Positions 18,283 through 26,490 of a stretch of 64,000 nt of DNA are shown in pieces. The DNA comes from Dyella japonica DSM 16301 (GTDB taxonomy: Bacteria > Pseudomonadota > Gammaproteobacteria > Xanthomonadales > Rhodanobacteraceae): positions 1-64,000 of the forward strand of contig NZ_JPLA01000012.1 of NCBI RefSeq assembly GCF_001010355.1, given 5' to 3'. A program made the position numbers and the translations under genes. The stretch's first letter is position 1; every line of letters starts with the position of its first letter. The notes under the pieces were generated by a model. The model ran no database searches. It was not told where the DNA came from and worked only from the letters and a program-made list of their open reading frames with translations.

Positions 18283-18974
18283 ATTACTGGCCGCTGCTCG
18301 GCGTCGCGGTGATCGTCATCGGCTCTGCCCTGCGCTTCAATGCCGTTCCGGTGGTGGTGTGCGCCGCCCTGGTCAGCGGCCTGCTCGCCGGCTTGCATCC
18401 CGCCGACCTGCTGGCGCTGCTGGGCAAGAGCTTCGTGTCCTCGCGCATGCTGTTGATGTTCGTGCTCACCCTGCCCGCGATCGGTCTGCTCGAACATGCC
18501 GGCTTGCGCGAACACGCGCAGCAATGGATGAGCCGGATGCGCGGCTTCACGCTGGCCCGGCTGCTGATCGGTTACCTGTTCATACGCGAAGTACTGGCCA
18601 TGTTCGGGCTCACCGGCGTCGCCGGCGCCGCACAGACGGTGCGCCCGCTGCTGGCTCCGATGGGCGAGGCCGCCGCCGAGAAGATCAAGCCCGACCTGAG
18701 CGACGCCGAGCGCGACGAAGTGCGCGCGGTCGCCGCCGCCACGGACAATATCGGCCGCTTCTTCGGCGAGGATGTGTTCATCGCACTGGGTGCGGTGCTG
18801 TTGATCCAGGGTTTCTACGCCCAGCACGGCATCGACCTCACGCCATTGGCGATCGCGCTCTGGGCGCTGCCAACGGCCATCGCCGCCTTCGTGATCCAGT
18901 CGGTGCGCGTGTGGCTGTTCCAGCGTCGACTGCAACGGCGCGCCGCGCTCGCCCGTGTCGAGGCGGAAGCCTGA
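18279..18974 (+). CDS. DUF969 membrane protein, putative 5-oxoproline transporter subunit
   Basis: 231-residue inner-membrane protein with about six hydrophobic segments, beginning MNYWPLLGVAVIVIGSALRF. GYLFIREVLAMFGLTGVAGAAQTVRPLLAPM and VAAATDNIGRFFGEDVFIALGAVLL (described, not a single motif) are typical of DUF969. It always sits beside a DUF979 gene, as here, and the pair is frequently linked to Pcp and to 5-oxoprolinase. A two-subunit permease for 5-oxoproline or pyroglutamyl compounds is the likely role; no biochemical proof is known to me. The start overlaps the pxpA stop by 4 nt. Confidence 0.85.
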   Translation: MNYWPLLGVAVIVIGSALRFNAVPVVVCAALVSGLLAGLHPADLLALLGKSFVSSRMLLMFVLTLPAIGLLEHAGLREHAQQWMSRMRGFTLARLLIGYLFIREVLAMFGLTGVAGAAQTVRPLLAPMGEAAAEKIKPDLSDAERDEVRAVAAATDNIGRFFGEDVFIALGAVLLIQGFYAQHGIDLTPLAIALWALPTAIAAFVIQSVRVWLFQRRLQRRAALARVEAEA

Positions 18975-18976
18975 GC

Positions 18977-19945
18977 ATGCTGCGCATCGAATACGCGTAC
19001 TGGCTGATCGCAGCCTTTCTGTTCTACACGGCGTGGCGCAATGTGGGTGAGCGACAGCTCGCCCGCGCCACCTTCTGGGCGCTGCTGGGCCTGTTGTTTG
19101 CCGGCGGCGACCTGGTGCTGGCGCAACAGAAGGCCGGCAACATCCTGCCTGCCCAGGTCGCCGGATGCATGGTGATCGCGCTCGCGCTGCTCGCGCCTCG
19201 CCTTCGTCGCCAGGCGCACCCGGAAACGGCGAGTGCGTCGGCACGCGTGGCGTCTGCGCAGCGCCTTGGCCACAAGCTGTTCGTGCCGGCGCTGCTGATT
19301 CCACTGGTGACCTTGCTGGTGGCCTTGTTCGGCGAACATCTCTCCGTTGGCGCTTACGCCTTGTTCGCCAAGCCGCAGATGACCTTGACCGGACTGACGC
19401 TGGCCTGCGCGATCGCATTGTTCGCCGCGGCGCGCGTGGCGCAGGCGCCGCTACGGCAGGGCTTGTCGGAGGGCCGGCGGCTGCTCGATGCGATCGGCTG
19501 GGCCGCGCTGTTGCCGCTGTTGCTGGCCGCGCTGGGCGAAGTGTTTACGCAGAGCGGCGTAGGCGCGGCGATCTCGGCGCTGGCGCAGATGATCCTGCCC
19601 GAAGGCAATGCGTTCTTGTGCCTGCTGGTGTTCTCGCTGGGCATGGTGTTGTTCACCGTGATCATGGGCAATGCGTTCGCCGCGTTTCCGGTGATGATGG
19701 CCGGCATCGGCCTGCCGCTGCTGGTGCAGCGTTACGGTGCCAATCCAGCCATCCTCGGTTCCATGGGCATGCTGTGCGGCTATTGCGGCACCTTGCTCAC
19801 ACCCATGGCCGCCGACTACAACCTGGTGCCCGCGGCATTGCTGGAGCTGCGCAATCCCTACGGCGTGATCCGCGCCCAGGCATGGAGCGCCGCCAGCATT
19901 TTCATCGCCACCTTCGTCATCATGTGGCTGCTGGTGTTTCGCTGA
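18977..19945 (+). CDS. DUF979 membrane protein, putative 5-oxoproline transporter subunit
   Basis: 322-residue inner-membrane protein with about nine hydrophobic segments, starting 2 nt after the DUF969 stop. The segment GNAFAAFPVMMAGIGLPLLV and the downstream GMLCGYCGTLLTPMAADYN are DUF979 hallmarks; the latter resembles the re-entrant GT-rich loops of IT-superfamily carriers. With DUF969 it probably forms the uptake system for the substrate of PxpABC. The 24-nt spacing to pcp keeps the whole cluster in one operon. Confidence 0.85.
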   Translation: MLRIEYAYWLIAAFLFYTAWRNVGERQLARATFWALLGLLFAGGDLVLAQQKAGNILPAQVAGCMVIALALLAPRLRRQAHPETASASARVASAQRLGHKLFVPALLIPLVTLLVALFGEHLSVGAYALFAKPQMTLTGLTLACAIALFAAARVAQAPLRQGLSEGRRLLDAIGWAALLPLLLAALGEVFTQSGVGAAISALAQMILPEGNAFLCLLVFSLGMVLFTVIMGNAFAAFPVMMAGIGLPLLVQRYGANPAILGSMGMLCGYCGTLLTPMAADYNLVPAALLELRNPYGVIRAQAWSAASIFIATFVIMWLLVFR

Positions 19946-19969
19946 CGCCGCATGACCTGAGATATCATC

Positions 19970-20620
19970 ATGAGCCAACCGCGCATCCTGCTGACCGGCT
20001 TTACGCCGTTCGGGAATGAAGACATCAATCCGTCGTGGGAAGCCGTACGTGCGCTCGACGGCCATCACATCGGCGGTCATCGCGTGGTTGCACGCCTGCT
20101 GCCGACCGTCTTCGCCGATTCGCAGCGCGAACTGGCGCTGGCCATCGACGAGGTGCAACCCGCGCTGCTGCTGGGCGTCGGCCAGGCCGGCGGACGCAGC
20201 CGTCTGTCGATCGAACGGGTGGCAATCAACGTGCAGGATGCCCGCATCGCGGACAACGCGGGTGCACAACCCATCGATGCGGCGATCGTGGCGGACGGTC
20301 CGGCGGCGTACTTCAGCACGCTGCCGATCAAGGCCATGCTGAAAGCCTTGCTGGCCAAAGGGCTGCCGGCTGAAGTGTCCAATACGGCCGGTACGTTTGT
20401 GTGCAACCACGTGGCGTATCTGATGCTTCATCTGGCTGGGCAGCATCGCGGGCTGCGCGCGGGTTTCATCCACATTCCCTACCTGCCCTCGCAGGCGGCG
20501 CGCTTCCCGAACGCGCCCAGCATGAGCAGGGACGACGTGGTGCGCGCCCTCTCCATCGCCCTGGAGGTGGCTGCCACGCAGCACACCGACGCGCGCTTCG
20601 GCGCCGGCGCACTGGACTGA
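19970..20620 (+). CDS. pcp: Pyroglutamyl-peptidase I (C15)
   Basis: 216-residue cytosolic cysteine peptidase that removes N-terminal pyroglutamate from peptides. The N-terminus RILLTGFTPFG is diagnostic. The catalytic triad is complete: E82 (GRSRLSIERVAIN), C145 (NTAGTFVCNHVAY) and H168 (GFIHIPYLP). As the last gene of the pxp operon it would supply 5-oxoproline to PxpABC from imported or recycled peptides, giving a closed route from pyroglutamyl peptide to glutamate. Confidence 0.95.
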   Translation: MSQPRILLTGFTPFGNEDINPSWEAVRALDGHHIGGHRVVARLLPTVFADSQRELALAIDEVQPALLLGVGQAGGRSRLSIERVAINVQDARIADNAGAQPIDAAIVADGPAAYFSTLPIKAMLKALLAKGLPAEVSNTAGTFVCNHVAYLMLHLAGQHRGLRAGFIHIPYLPSQAARFPNAPSMSRDDVVRALSIALEVAATQHTDARFGAGALD

Positions 20621-20640
20621 GCATCACGCCGGCGACGCAT

Positions 20641-20670
20641 AAAAAGAGGGCCTGGCAAGACGCCAGGCCC
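20641..20670 (-). terminator. Intrinsic terminator of TonB receptor 2
   Basis: A 9-bp stem GGGCCTGGC/GCCAGGCCC with a 5-nt loop. Read on the minus strand it is followed by TCTTTTT, so it ends the receptor 2 transcript. There is no T-run in the plus direction, so it is at best a weak stop for the convergent pcp operon. Confidence 0.85.
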
Positions 20671-20692
20671 TTACCGGGGAGGTTTGGGTAAA

Positions 20693-23494
20693 TCAGAGCT
20701 TGAAGTGCGCTTCGAGGATGTACTCGCGACCGCTGGCGTATTCGTTGGCAAGCTCGGTCATCTGGGCGCCGTAGAACTGCTTGTAGGTCGAGTTGAGCAG
20801 GTTCAGTGCGTCGAACGTGACCGACATGTGGTCGTTGAACTTGTAACCCAGCGAGGCGTCCAGTTCCTTGTAGCTGTCGGTGTAGGAATCCGGCGCACCG
20901 GCCACATAGCCACCCGCGAGGTACTTGCTGCGGTAGTTGTACGAAATGCTGGCGCTGTACGGACCCTTCTCGAAATACGGCGAGAGGTTGTACGAGTCCT
21001 TGGAGTTGTACGGCAGCGGGCCGCCGGCCGCCGTGCTCGAATCGGAATACGTGAAGTTGGCACGCACGCCGAAGCCGCTGTCACCAAAGGCCTGCTGATA
21101 GCTGATTGCCGCGCCCTTGACCTTGGCGCGACCGCCGTTGACCGGCGCGGACACGCTGTACTGACAGAAGCCTTCCAGGGTGCACAGGCCATTGCTCACC
21201 AGCATCTGGCCAGTGGAACCCTGGATCAGCTGCGCCCATGAACCATTCTGGCGGCCCTGCGTGGTGGCCGCGTTGACCACGTAATTCAACACGTTCTTGT
21301 AGAAGCCGGAGATCGCGATCACCGACTCCTTGTTGAAATACCACTCGCCCGACAGGTCGAAGTTCACCGAGCGATACGGCTTGAGGTTCGGATTGCCGGC
21401 CGTGGCGGTGAGCACCGTGTCGTTTGCTTCGAAGTACGGCGCCAACTGGTTGTACGGCGCGTAGGCGATCGTTTCCGAACCGGCGCCACGCAGGATGATG
21501 TCGGGCGTGATATTCCAGGCAACATTGAGCGCCGGCAGCCAGTCGTTGGATGTGCTGGTGCTGCCCACGTAGCCGAAGCCCGGCGGGAACGGGCAATCCC
21601 AGGTGCTGCAGTTGCTGGGCACGTTGTAGCCGAAAGAATCGATCTTGGTGTGCACGAAACGCACGCCGAGGTTGCCGTGCACGTTGTCGTTACCGAAGTT
21701 CAGCTGGGCAAAGCCCGCGCTGTTCTGCTGTTGCACGTTGAAGGTGTTGTCCCAGTAGTCGACCGGATCGTTGGAGCTGAGCGTATTGCCGTCCAGCACC
21801 GCGTTGTAGATCGACTGGAAGCCCAAGGTCTGCACGTGACGCACCGAGCTGCCCGACAGGCCGATGGAGGAGGCACCCTGCAAGTTGCTCAGGCCGCCGT
21901 AGCCGACCTGGGTGAGGGTCTGGTTGGGTACGCCGACGTTGTCGACGATCAGCGACTGGCTTTCCCAGTGCGACGCATAGCGTGCGCCGACCTGCAGGCT
22001 GTTGAAGAAGCCGCCGAAGTCATAGGTGAAATCGAACTGGCCGTATTCGTCGCGCGCCTTGTACGGCTTGTAGCCGATGTTGCCGCCAAAGTTGTTGTCC
22101 GCCCAGTACAGCGGATTGTTGGCGCTGGCCAGGTCGGTGTAGTTGAAGCCCTTGTTGATGTTCCAGTCGAAGCCGCCGCCGTAGAACAGTTCCTTGAAGG
22201 CCTGGCTGATGGTGTTGTCCGAGGTGCTCACGCCCACCTGGCCGTTGACGCGCCAGCCGTCGCCCTTGTATGTGCCACGCCAGTCGATGCCCTTGGTACG
22301 GATGAACGAACTGCGCGCGTCGTTATCCATGAAGGTTTCGGCCGTGCTGGTGCACGAGGTGGTGTTGAAGCACGGCGTGCCCACCTGCGTACCGGCTACC
22401 ACGATGCCGTTCGGGCCTTCGGTGAGATGCGAGATGCCGGCGAAGTTGAAGCCCGCGATCGGATACATCGACACGTTGAGGTTGTCGAGGCGATCGGTCA
22501 TGTACAGCAGGCTCAGCGTGCTGTCGAAGTTCTCGTTCGGCTTGTACTGCAGGTTGACCAGGATGCTGCTGCGCTTCTCGGTCTGCTGGAAGTCGGCCGA
22601 GTTGATTTCGGTCGGCATCTGGTCGCCGGGCTTGAGCTGGCCCGCCGCCACCTGCGCCGCAATGGCGGGATTGGCGGCCGCAATCGCCGATACCGGCGTA
22701 TAGCTGAAGATTTCCTGGCCCTGGCGGTCGGTCTTCTGTTCGTAGTGCTGCGCGGAAACATCGACGCCGAAGGTCTTGTCCGCGTTGTGCCAGCTATAGA
22801 ACACCGATGCATTGGGACGGTTCTTGTCCACCATGTCGTTGTAGTTGATGCCGAAGGAACCGCTGAGCGAATTTGCCGGCACATCGAGCGGCTGGATGGT
22901 GTGCATGATCACCGTGCCGCCGAGGCTGCCTTCCGGCAGGCGCGCTTCGGGACTCTTGTACACCTCCAGCGAACCGAGGATTTCCGGCGGCAGCAGCGAA
23001 TAGTTGAAGCCGCGGTTCGGGCTGTCGCCGTACAGCCAGATCGCCTGCGCGATGGGATGGCCGTCAAGGAAAGAGAGATTCAGGCTGGGATCGATGCCGT
23101 TGATGCTCACGCGCTGCGTGGCGCCGAAGGCGCGATCCAGCGTGACGCCGGGGATCTGCGCCAGCGCTTCGGCCACGTTGGTGGCGGGGAACTTGCCAAT
23201 GTCTTCGGCGGTGATGGCATCGACGATGGCGTCGGCATTGCGCTTGGTTTCCAGCGACTGCTGCAGGCTGGCGCGGATGCCGGTGACGGTCACCGTTTCC
23301 AACTGCTTGGCCTGCGACTGATCGGCGGTGGTCTGCGGACTGCTGTTGTCCTGCGTCGCAGCCGCCGGTGTGGGCTGCGCGGCAGCGGGCGAAGCCGGTT
23401 GCGCGGCAGGTGCGGTATCGGCGGCGCGTAGCGAACCGGACAGACAGAGTCCAGCGATGATGCTGGCGGCTAGCAATGATTTGCGTTGTGACAT
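20693..23494 (-). CDS. TonB-dependent receptor (GlcNAc locus), copy 2
   Basis: 933-residue outer-membrane receptor. The signal peptide MSQRKSLLAASIIAGLCLSGSLRA differs in only three of 24 positions from that of receptor 1. An Ala/Pro-rich linker leads to a TonB box region (LETVTVTGIRAS), then the plug (ITAEDIGKFPATNVAEALAQIPG) and the barrel, ending EAHFKL. After the plug the sequence departs from receptor 1, including the VSINGIDPSLNLSFLDGH stretch, so it should take a different ligand. GGGGAGGA lies upstream of the chosen ATG. It is 78 nt downstream of glk2. Confidence 0.92.
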   Translation of the reverse strand: MSQRKSLLAASIIAGLCLSGSLRAADTAPAAQPASPAAAQPTPAAATQDNSSPQTTADQSQAKQLETVTVTGIRASLQQSLETKRNADAIVDAITAEDIGKFPATNVAEALAQIPGVTLDRAFGATQRVSINGIDPSLNLSFLDGHPIAQAIWLYGDSPNRGFNYSLLPPEILGSLEVYKSPEARLPEGSLGGTVIMHTIQPLDVPANSLSGSFGINYNDMVDKNRPNASVFYSWHNADKTFGVDVSAQHYEQKTDRQGQEIFSYTPVSAIAAANPAIAAQVAAGQLKPGDQMPTEINSADFQQTEKRSSILVNLQYKPNENFDSTLSLLYMTDRLDNLNVSMYPIAGFNFAGISHLTEGPNGIVVAGTQVGTPCFNTTSCTSTAETFMDNDARSSFIRTKGIDWRGTYKGDGWRVNGQVGVSTSDNTISQAFKELFYGGGFDWNINKGFNYTDLASANNPLYWADNNFGGNIGYKPYKARDEYGQFDFTYDFGGFFNSLQVGARYASHWESQSLIVDNVGVPNQTLTQVGYGGLSNLQGASSIGLSGSSVRHVQTLGFQSIYNAVLDGNTLSSNDPVDYWDNTFNVQQQNSAGFAQLNFGNDNVHGNLGVRFVHTKIDSFGYNVPSNCSTWDCPFPPGFGYVGSTSTSNDWLPALNVAWNITPDIILRGAGSETIAYAPYNQLAPYFEANDTVLTATAGNPNLKPYRSVNFDLSGEWYFNKESVIAISGFYKNVLNYVVNAATTQGRQNGSWAQLIQGSTGQMLVSNGLCTLEGFCQYSVSAPVNGGRAKVKGAAISYQQAFGDSGFGVRANFTYSDSSTAAGGPLPYNSKDSYNLSPYFEKGPYSASISYNYRSKYLAGGYVAGAPDSYTDSYKELDASLGYKFNDHMSVTFDALNLLNSTYKQFYGAQMTELANEYASGREYILEAHFKL

Positions 23495-23572
23495 GGTGTC
23501 CTCCCCTCGAAGGCAATCGACAGCCAATGTGTGGACCTTGGCTGCGGCGTGGCTGTTGGGCATGGGCCCGGT

Positions 23573-24661
23573 TCAGTTGGACGATCTGAGTACTTCGTTC
23601 TCCCCGGCGCGAGGGCCTGCACAACCGCCCTCTCGTTCTTGCAAGTCAAGGAACAGCCCGGCGGCGCCGATCACGCCGTGCTGGCCGTGCTCCATCAGTC
23701 GTACGGGAACCTGTTGCAGAAAGGCGCGCATCACGCCTTTGTTGAAAAAGCGCTGGCGAAAACTGCTGGCGAGCAGCACGTCGCGGATCTGCGGAAGAAT
23801 GCCGCCGGCGAGGAACACGCCCCCGCGTGCGCCATACAGCAGGCACAGATCGCCCGCGAAGCTGCCTAGCAGCCCGCAGAACACCTCCAAGGCTTCGACT
23901 GCTGCGTCGTCGCTGCGCTCCAGCGCCGACTGCGTCACCTGGCTTGGCAAGGTGAGTACCGGTGTCTGCCCGCGCAACTCGCACAGCACGCGGTACAGGT
24001 TGAGCAGACCGGGACCCGACAAGGCGTGTTCGAAGGACACATAGGAACGGTCGCGCGACAGCGCGCGAAGAATCTCGATCTCGCGTTCGTTGCCCGGCGC
24101 CAGCGCAATCTGGCCCGCTTCGGTCGCCAGCACGGTGGCGTGCGGCTGGCCCGGCAACAGCACCGCCGAGCCCAGGCCGGTGCCTGGCCCCATCACCAGC
24201 ACCGGCCCTTCGGCGGGCGAGGCCTCGCTTTCGATCACCGCGGTGGTGTCGGCCTGGCTGAGGAATTGAGTGGCATAGGCAACGGCTTCGAAATCATTGA
24301 CGACGGCGAGCTGCTCGATGCCGAGGCTGTCGCGGATGTCGCGGATGGAGACCGGCCACGGCAGGTTGTCGTTGACGATGGCGTCGCCCAGCACATAACC
24401 CGCACTGGCCACGGCACAGCGATCGACGTGCACGGAGCGATCGAGCTGGCCGACGAAGTCCTGCAGCACGGCGGTAAGGCTGGGCCAGTCGGCGCAGGCA
24501 TAGCGGTGGTACTGCAGCACGGTCACCGGACGCGTGCCGTCCGGCTCGCGGCTCACCAGGCCGATCCGGGCATGCGTGCCGCCGACATCAGCCGCCAGAA
24601 ACGCCCCCGCAGGGAGCGTCAGCCGACGTGCCTCCAGACTGTGGTTGCCGCTTTGCGCCAC
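23573..24661 (-). CDS. glk: Glucokinase-family sugar kinase, copy 2 (probable GlcNAc or glucose kinase)
   Basis: 362-residue paralogue of the kinase at 14124-15146; about 93% of residues agree over the shared 318. It has the same FLAADVGGTHAR loop, the VVNDFEAVAYA contacts and the same EAGQ in place of EGGH. The C-terminus is longer and unrelated in the last 25 residues. The GTG start is chosen by comparison with copy 1 (GACGAGGGG 6 nt upstream); ATGs at 24667 and 24691 are alternatives. It leads the second glk-receptor operon and is preceded by an exact copy of the 14-bp operator core. Confidence 0.87.
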   Translation of the reverse strand: MAQSGNHSLEARRLTLPAGAFLAADVGGTHARIGLVSREPDGTRPVTVLQYHRYACADWPSLTAVLQDFVGQLDRSVHVDRCAVASAGYVLGDAIVNDNLPWPVSIRDIRDSLGIEQLAVVNDFEAVAYATQFLSQADTTAVIESEASPAEGPVLVMGPGTGLGSAVLLPGQPHATVLATEAGQIALAPGNEREIEILRALSRDRSYVSFEHALSGPGLLNLYRVLCELRGQTPVLTLPSQVTQSALERSDDAAVEALEVFCGLLGSFAGDLCLLYGARGGVFLAGGILPQIRDVLLASSFRQRFFNKGVMRAFLQQVPVRLMEHGQHGVIGAAGLFLDLQEREGGCAGPRAGENEVLRSSN

Positions 24662-24734
24662 CGTCATCCCCTCGTCATTGCTGTGTCGCATTGCACGACA
24701 TGCGACCCGATTTTGGCCCGAGTCTCGCCACGGA

Positions 24735-24748
24735 TGACAACGTTGTCA
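24735..24748. promoter_or_regulatory. NagQ-type operator 3, upstream of glk2
   Basis: TGACAACGTTGTCA, a perfect 14-bp palindrome identical to the core of the operator before glk1 and at a similar distance from the start codon (about 75 nt). On the minus strand the flanking base extends it to a TTGACA that can act as the -35 element. Confidence 0.8.
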
Positions 24749-24987
24749 ACAGACCGTTTTTTCATGCGAAACAAGGGTTTGGCGCAGTCCAGCAATCGCA
24801 GCAAATGACGCCCTGGCCGCAAGTTCATGACGCACTGCAACACACTGTAACCAAAGGGTTTTTTAACTAATTCGACGAGTCGTATTGCTGCCAAATCACC
24901 CCTATTGCGACGCAGCATGCGAGGTTTTCGCGGGGTCATGGCGGGCACCGCCTTGTGCACCTTTGGATGACTCACTCGTGTCAGAAT

Positions 24988-25016
24988 TTGACAACGTTAC
25001 GCATAGCGCCGATAAA
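24988..25016 (+). promoter_or_regulatory. nagP promoter with overlapping NagQ-type operator 4
   Basis: TTGACA (24988-24993), a 17-nt spacer and GATAAA (25011-25016) form a good sigma-70 promoter. The -35 hexamer is the left half of TTGACAACGTTACG, a degraded copy of the same palindrome found before both glk genes. Binding there would directly hide the -35 element. The nagP start is about 100 nt downstream. Confidence 0.7.
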
Positions 25017-25120
25017 CGCTTATCTCTCCCCTGCCTGGCGGCGGGGGTAAGGGCTTTAGGGGGAATCGGGCCGTCACGGGTCCATCGTTCAGCGGCCAAC
25101 CGCGGGGAGTAAGTCCATCC

Positions 25121-26407
25121 ATGTCTGCCACTACGCTTGCCGCCGGCGAGCCGCGCTCTTCCAGCGTGGTGCCGATGCTGATCATCGGCGTGCTGTTTTT
25201 CATCTTCGGCTTCGTGACCTGGCTCAACGGTCCGCTGATCACCTTCGTGAAGCTCGCCTTCAACGTCGATGACGTGTCGGCTTTCTTCGTACCGCTGGTC
25301 TTCTATTTTTCATACTTCTTCCTGGCCATTCCCGCCTCCAGCGTGCTTCGGCGCACCGGTATGAAGAAGGGCATGGGCCTGGGGTTGTTCGTGATGGCGA
25401 TCGGTGCGGTGCTGTTCGGCCAGTTCGTCAGCATGCGCATCTTCTATCCGGCGCTGGCCGGCCTGTTCGTGATCGGCGCGGGCCTCGCCCTGCTGCAGAC
25501 CGCTTCCAATCCGTACATCAGCATTCTCGGCCCGATCGACAGCGCCGCGCAGCGCATCGCCTTCATGGGCATCTGCAACAAGGTGGCCGGTGCGCTGGCG
25601 CCGTTCGTGTTCGGCGCGCTGGTGCTATCGGGCATCGACACCTTTGACCAGCAGGTGAAGGCCGCGGCCTCGCCCGAGGCGAAAGAAGCCCTGCTCAACG
25701 CGTTCGCCGCCAAGATCCACATGCCGTACATGATCATGGCCGGCCTGCTGGTGGTGCTGGCGATCTGGGTGGTCCGCTCGCCGCTGCCGGAAATCAAGCC
25801 GTCCGGTGCCAATGCCGAGTCGGACATCGGTCACTCCAAGGGCGGCATCTTCAGCTTCCCGCACCTGTGGCTGGGCGTGCTGTGCCTGTTCCTCTACGTG
25901 GGCGTGGAAGTGATGGCGGGCGACGCCATCGGCACCTATGGCCAGGGTTTCGGCCTGCCGCTGGATGAGACCAAGCACTTCACCTCGTTCACCCTGATCG
26001 CCATGCTCGCCGGCTACCTGGCGGGTCTGGTGCTGATTCCGCGCTTCATCTCGCAGCAGAGCTATCTGGCGGTGTCCGCCGTGCTCGGCGTGCTGTTTAC
26101 GCTGGGCGCGTACATCACCACCGGCCATACCTCGGTGGGTTTCGTCGCCGCCCTGGGTTTCGCCAACGCCATGATGTGGCCGGCAATCTTCCCGCTGGCC
26201 ATCCACGGGCTGGGCCGCCTCACCGAGCGCGGCTCGGCGCTGCTGATCATGGCGATCGCGGGCGGTGCGCTGGTGCCGCAGCTGTTCGTGCACCTGAAAC
26301 AGCACTTCAACTTCCAGCTGGTATTCATGGCCCTGATGGTGCCCTGCTACCTGTACATCCTTTACTACGGCGTTAAGGGGCACCGCGTCGGCCAGCACGC
26401 GCGCTGA
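25121..26407 (+). CDS. nagP: GlcNAc permease NagP (MFS, FucP-like)
   Basis: 428-residue inner-membrane sugar/proton symporter with 12 helices, of the FucP branch of the major facilitator superfamily. Recognisable blocks are FFIFGFVTWLNGPLITFVKLAF in helix 1 (part), FFVPLVFYFSYFFLAIPAS in helix 2 and the QTASNPYISILGP signature after helix 4. In Xanthomonas and Shewanella this type imports GlcNAc from the periplasm. It heads an operon with nagQ, nagB and nagA, with an upstream promoter that overlaps an operator. The start at MSATTLAAG follows a CGGGGAG site. Confidence 0.93.
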   Translation: MSATTLAAGEPRSSSVVPMLIIGVLFFIFGFVTWLNGPLITFVKLAFNVDDVSAFFVPLVFYFSYFFLAIPASSVLRRTGMKKGMGLGLFVMAIGAVLFGQFVSMRIFYPALAGLFVIGAGLALLQTASNPYISILGPIDSAAQRIAFMGICNKVAGALAPFVFGALVLSGIDTFDQQVKAAASPEAKEALLNAFAAKIHMPYMIMAGLLVVLAIWVVRSPLPEIKPSGANAESDIGHSKGGIFSFPHLWLGVLCLFLYVGVEVMAGDAIGTYGQGFGLPLDETKHFTSFTLIAMLAGYLAGLVLIPRFISQQSYLAVSAVLGVLFTLGAYITTGHTSVGFVAALGFANAMMWPAIFPLAIHGLGRLTERGSALLIMAIAGGALVPQLFVHLKQHFNFQLVFMALMVPCYLYILYYGVKGHRVGQHAR

Positions 26408-26490
26408 GGCCTGGATCGGCGCCTACCGCGCCGCCAGGTAAGGCTTCGCTGGGCTACGATGCCGCTACTTACCGATTGCCGGAGTTTCTT

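Larger units (their letters stand above)
24662..25120. other. Divergent control region between glk2 and nagP
   Basis: No gene is seen in these 459 nt. It holds the NagQ-type operators at 24735-24748 (glk2 side) and 24988-25001 (nagP side) and the likely nagP promoter. The middle part (about 24760-24980) shows no conserved element. Confidence 0.7.

Noticed and set aside
24760..24980. Search for a small RNA or short gene in the middle of the glk2-nagP interval
   Set aside because: No frame with a ribosome site, no terminator hairpin and no paired promoter could be supported.
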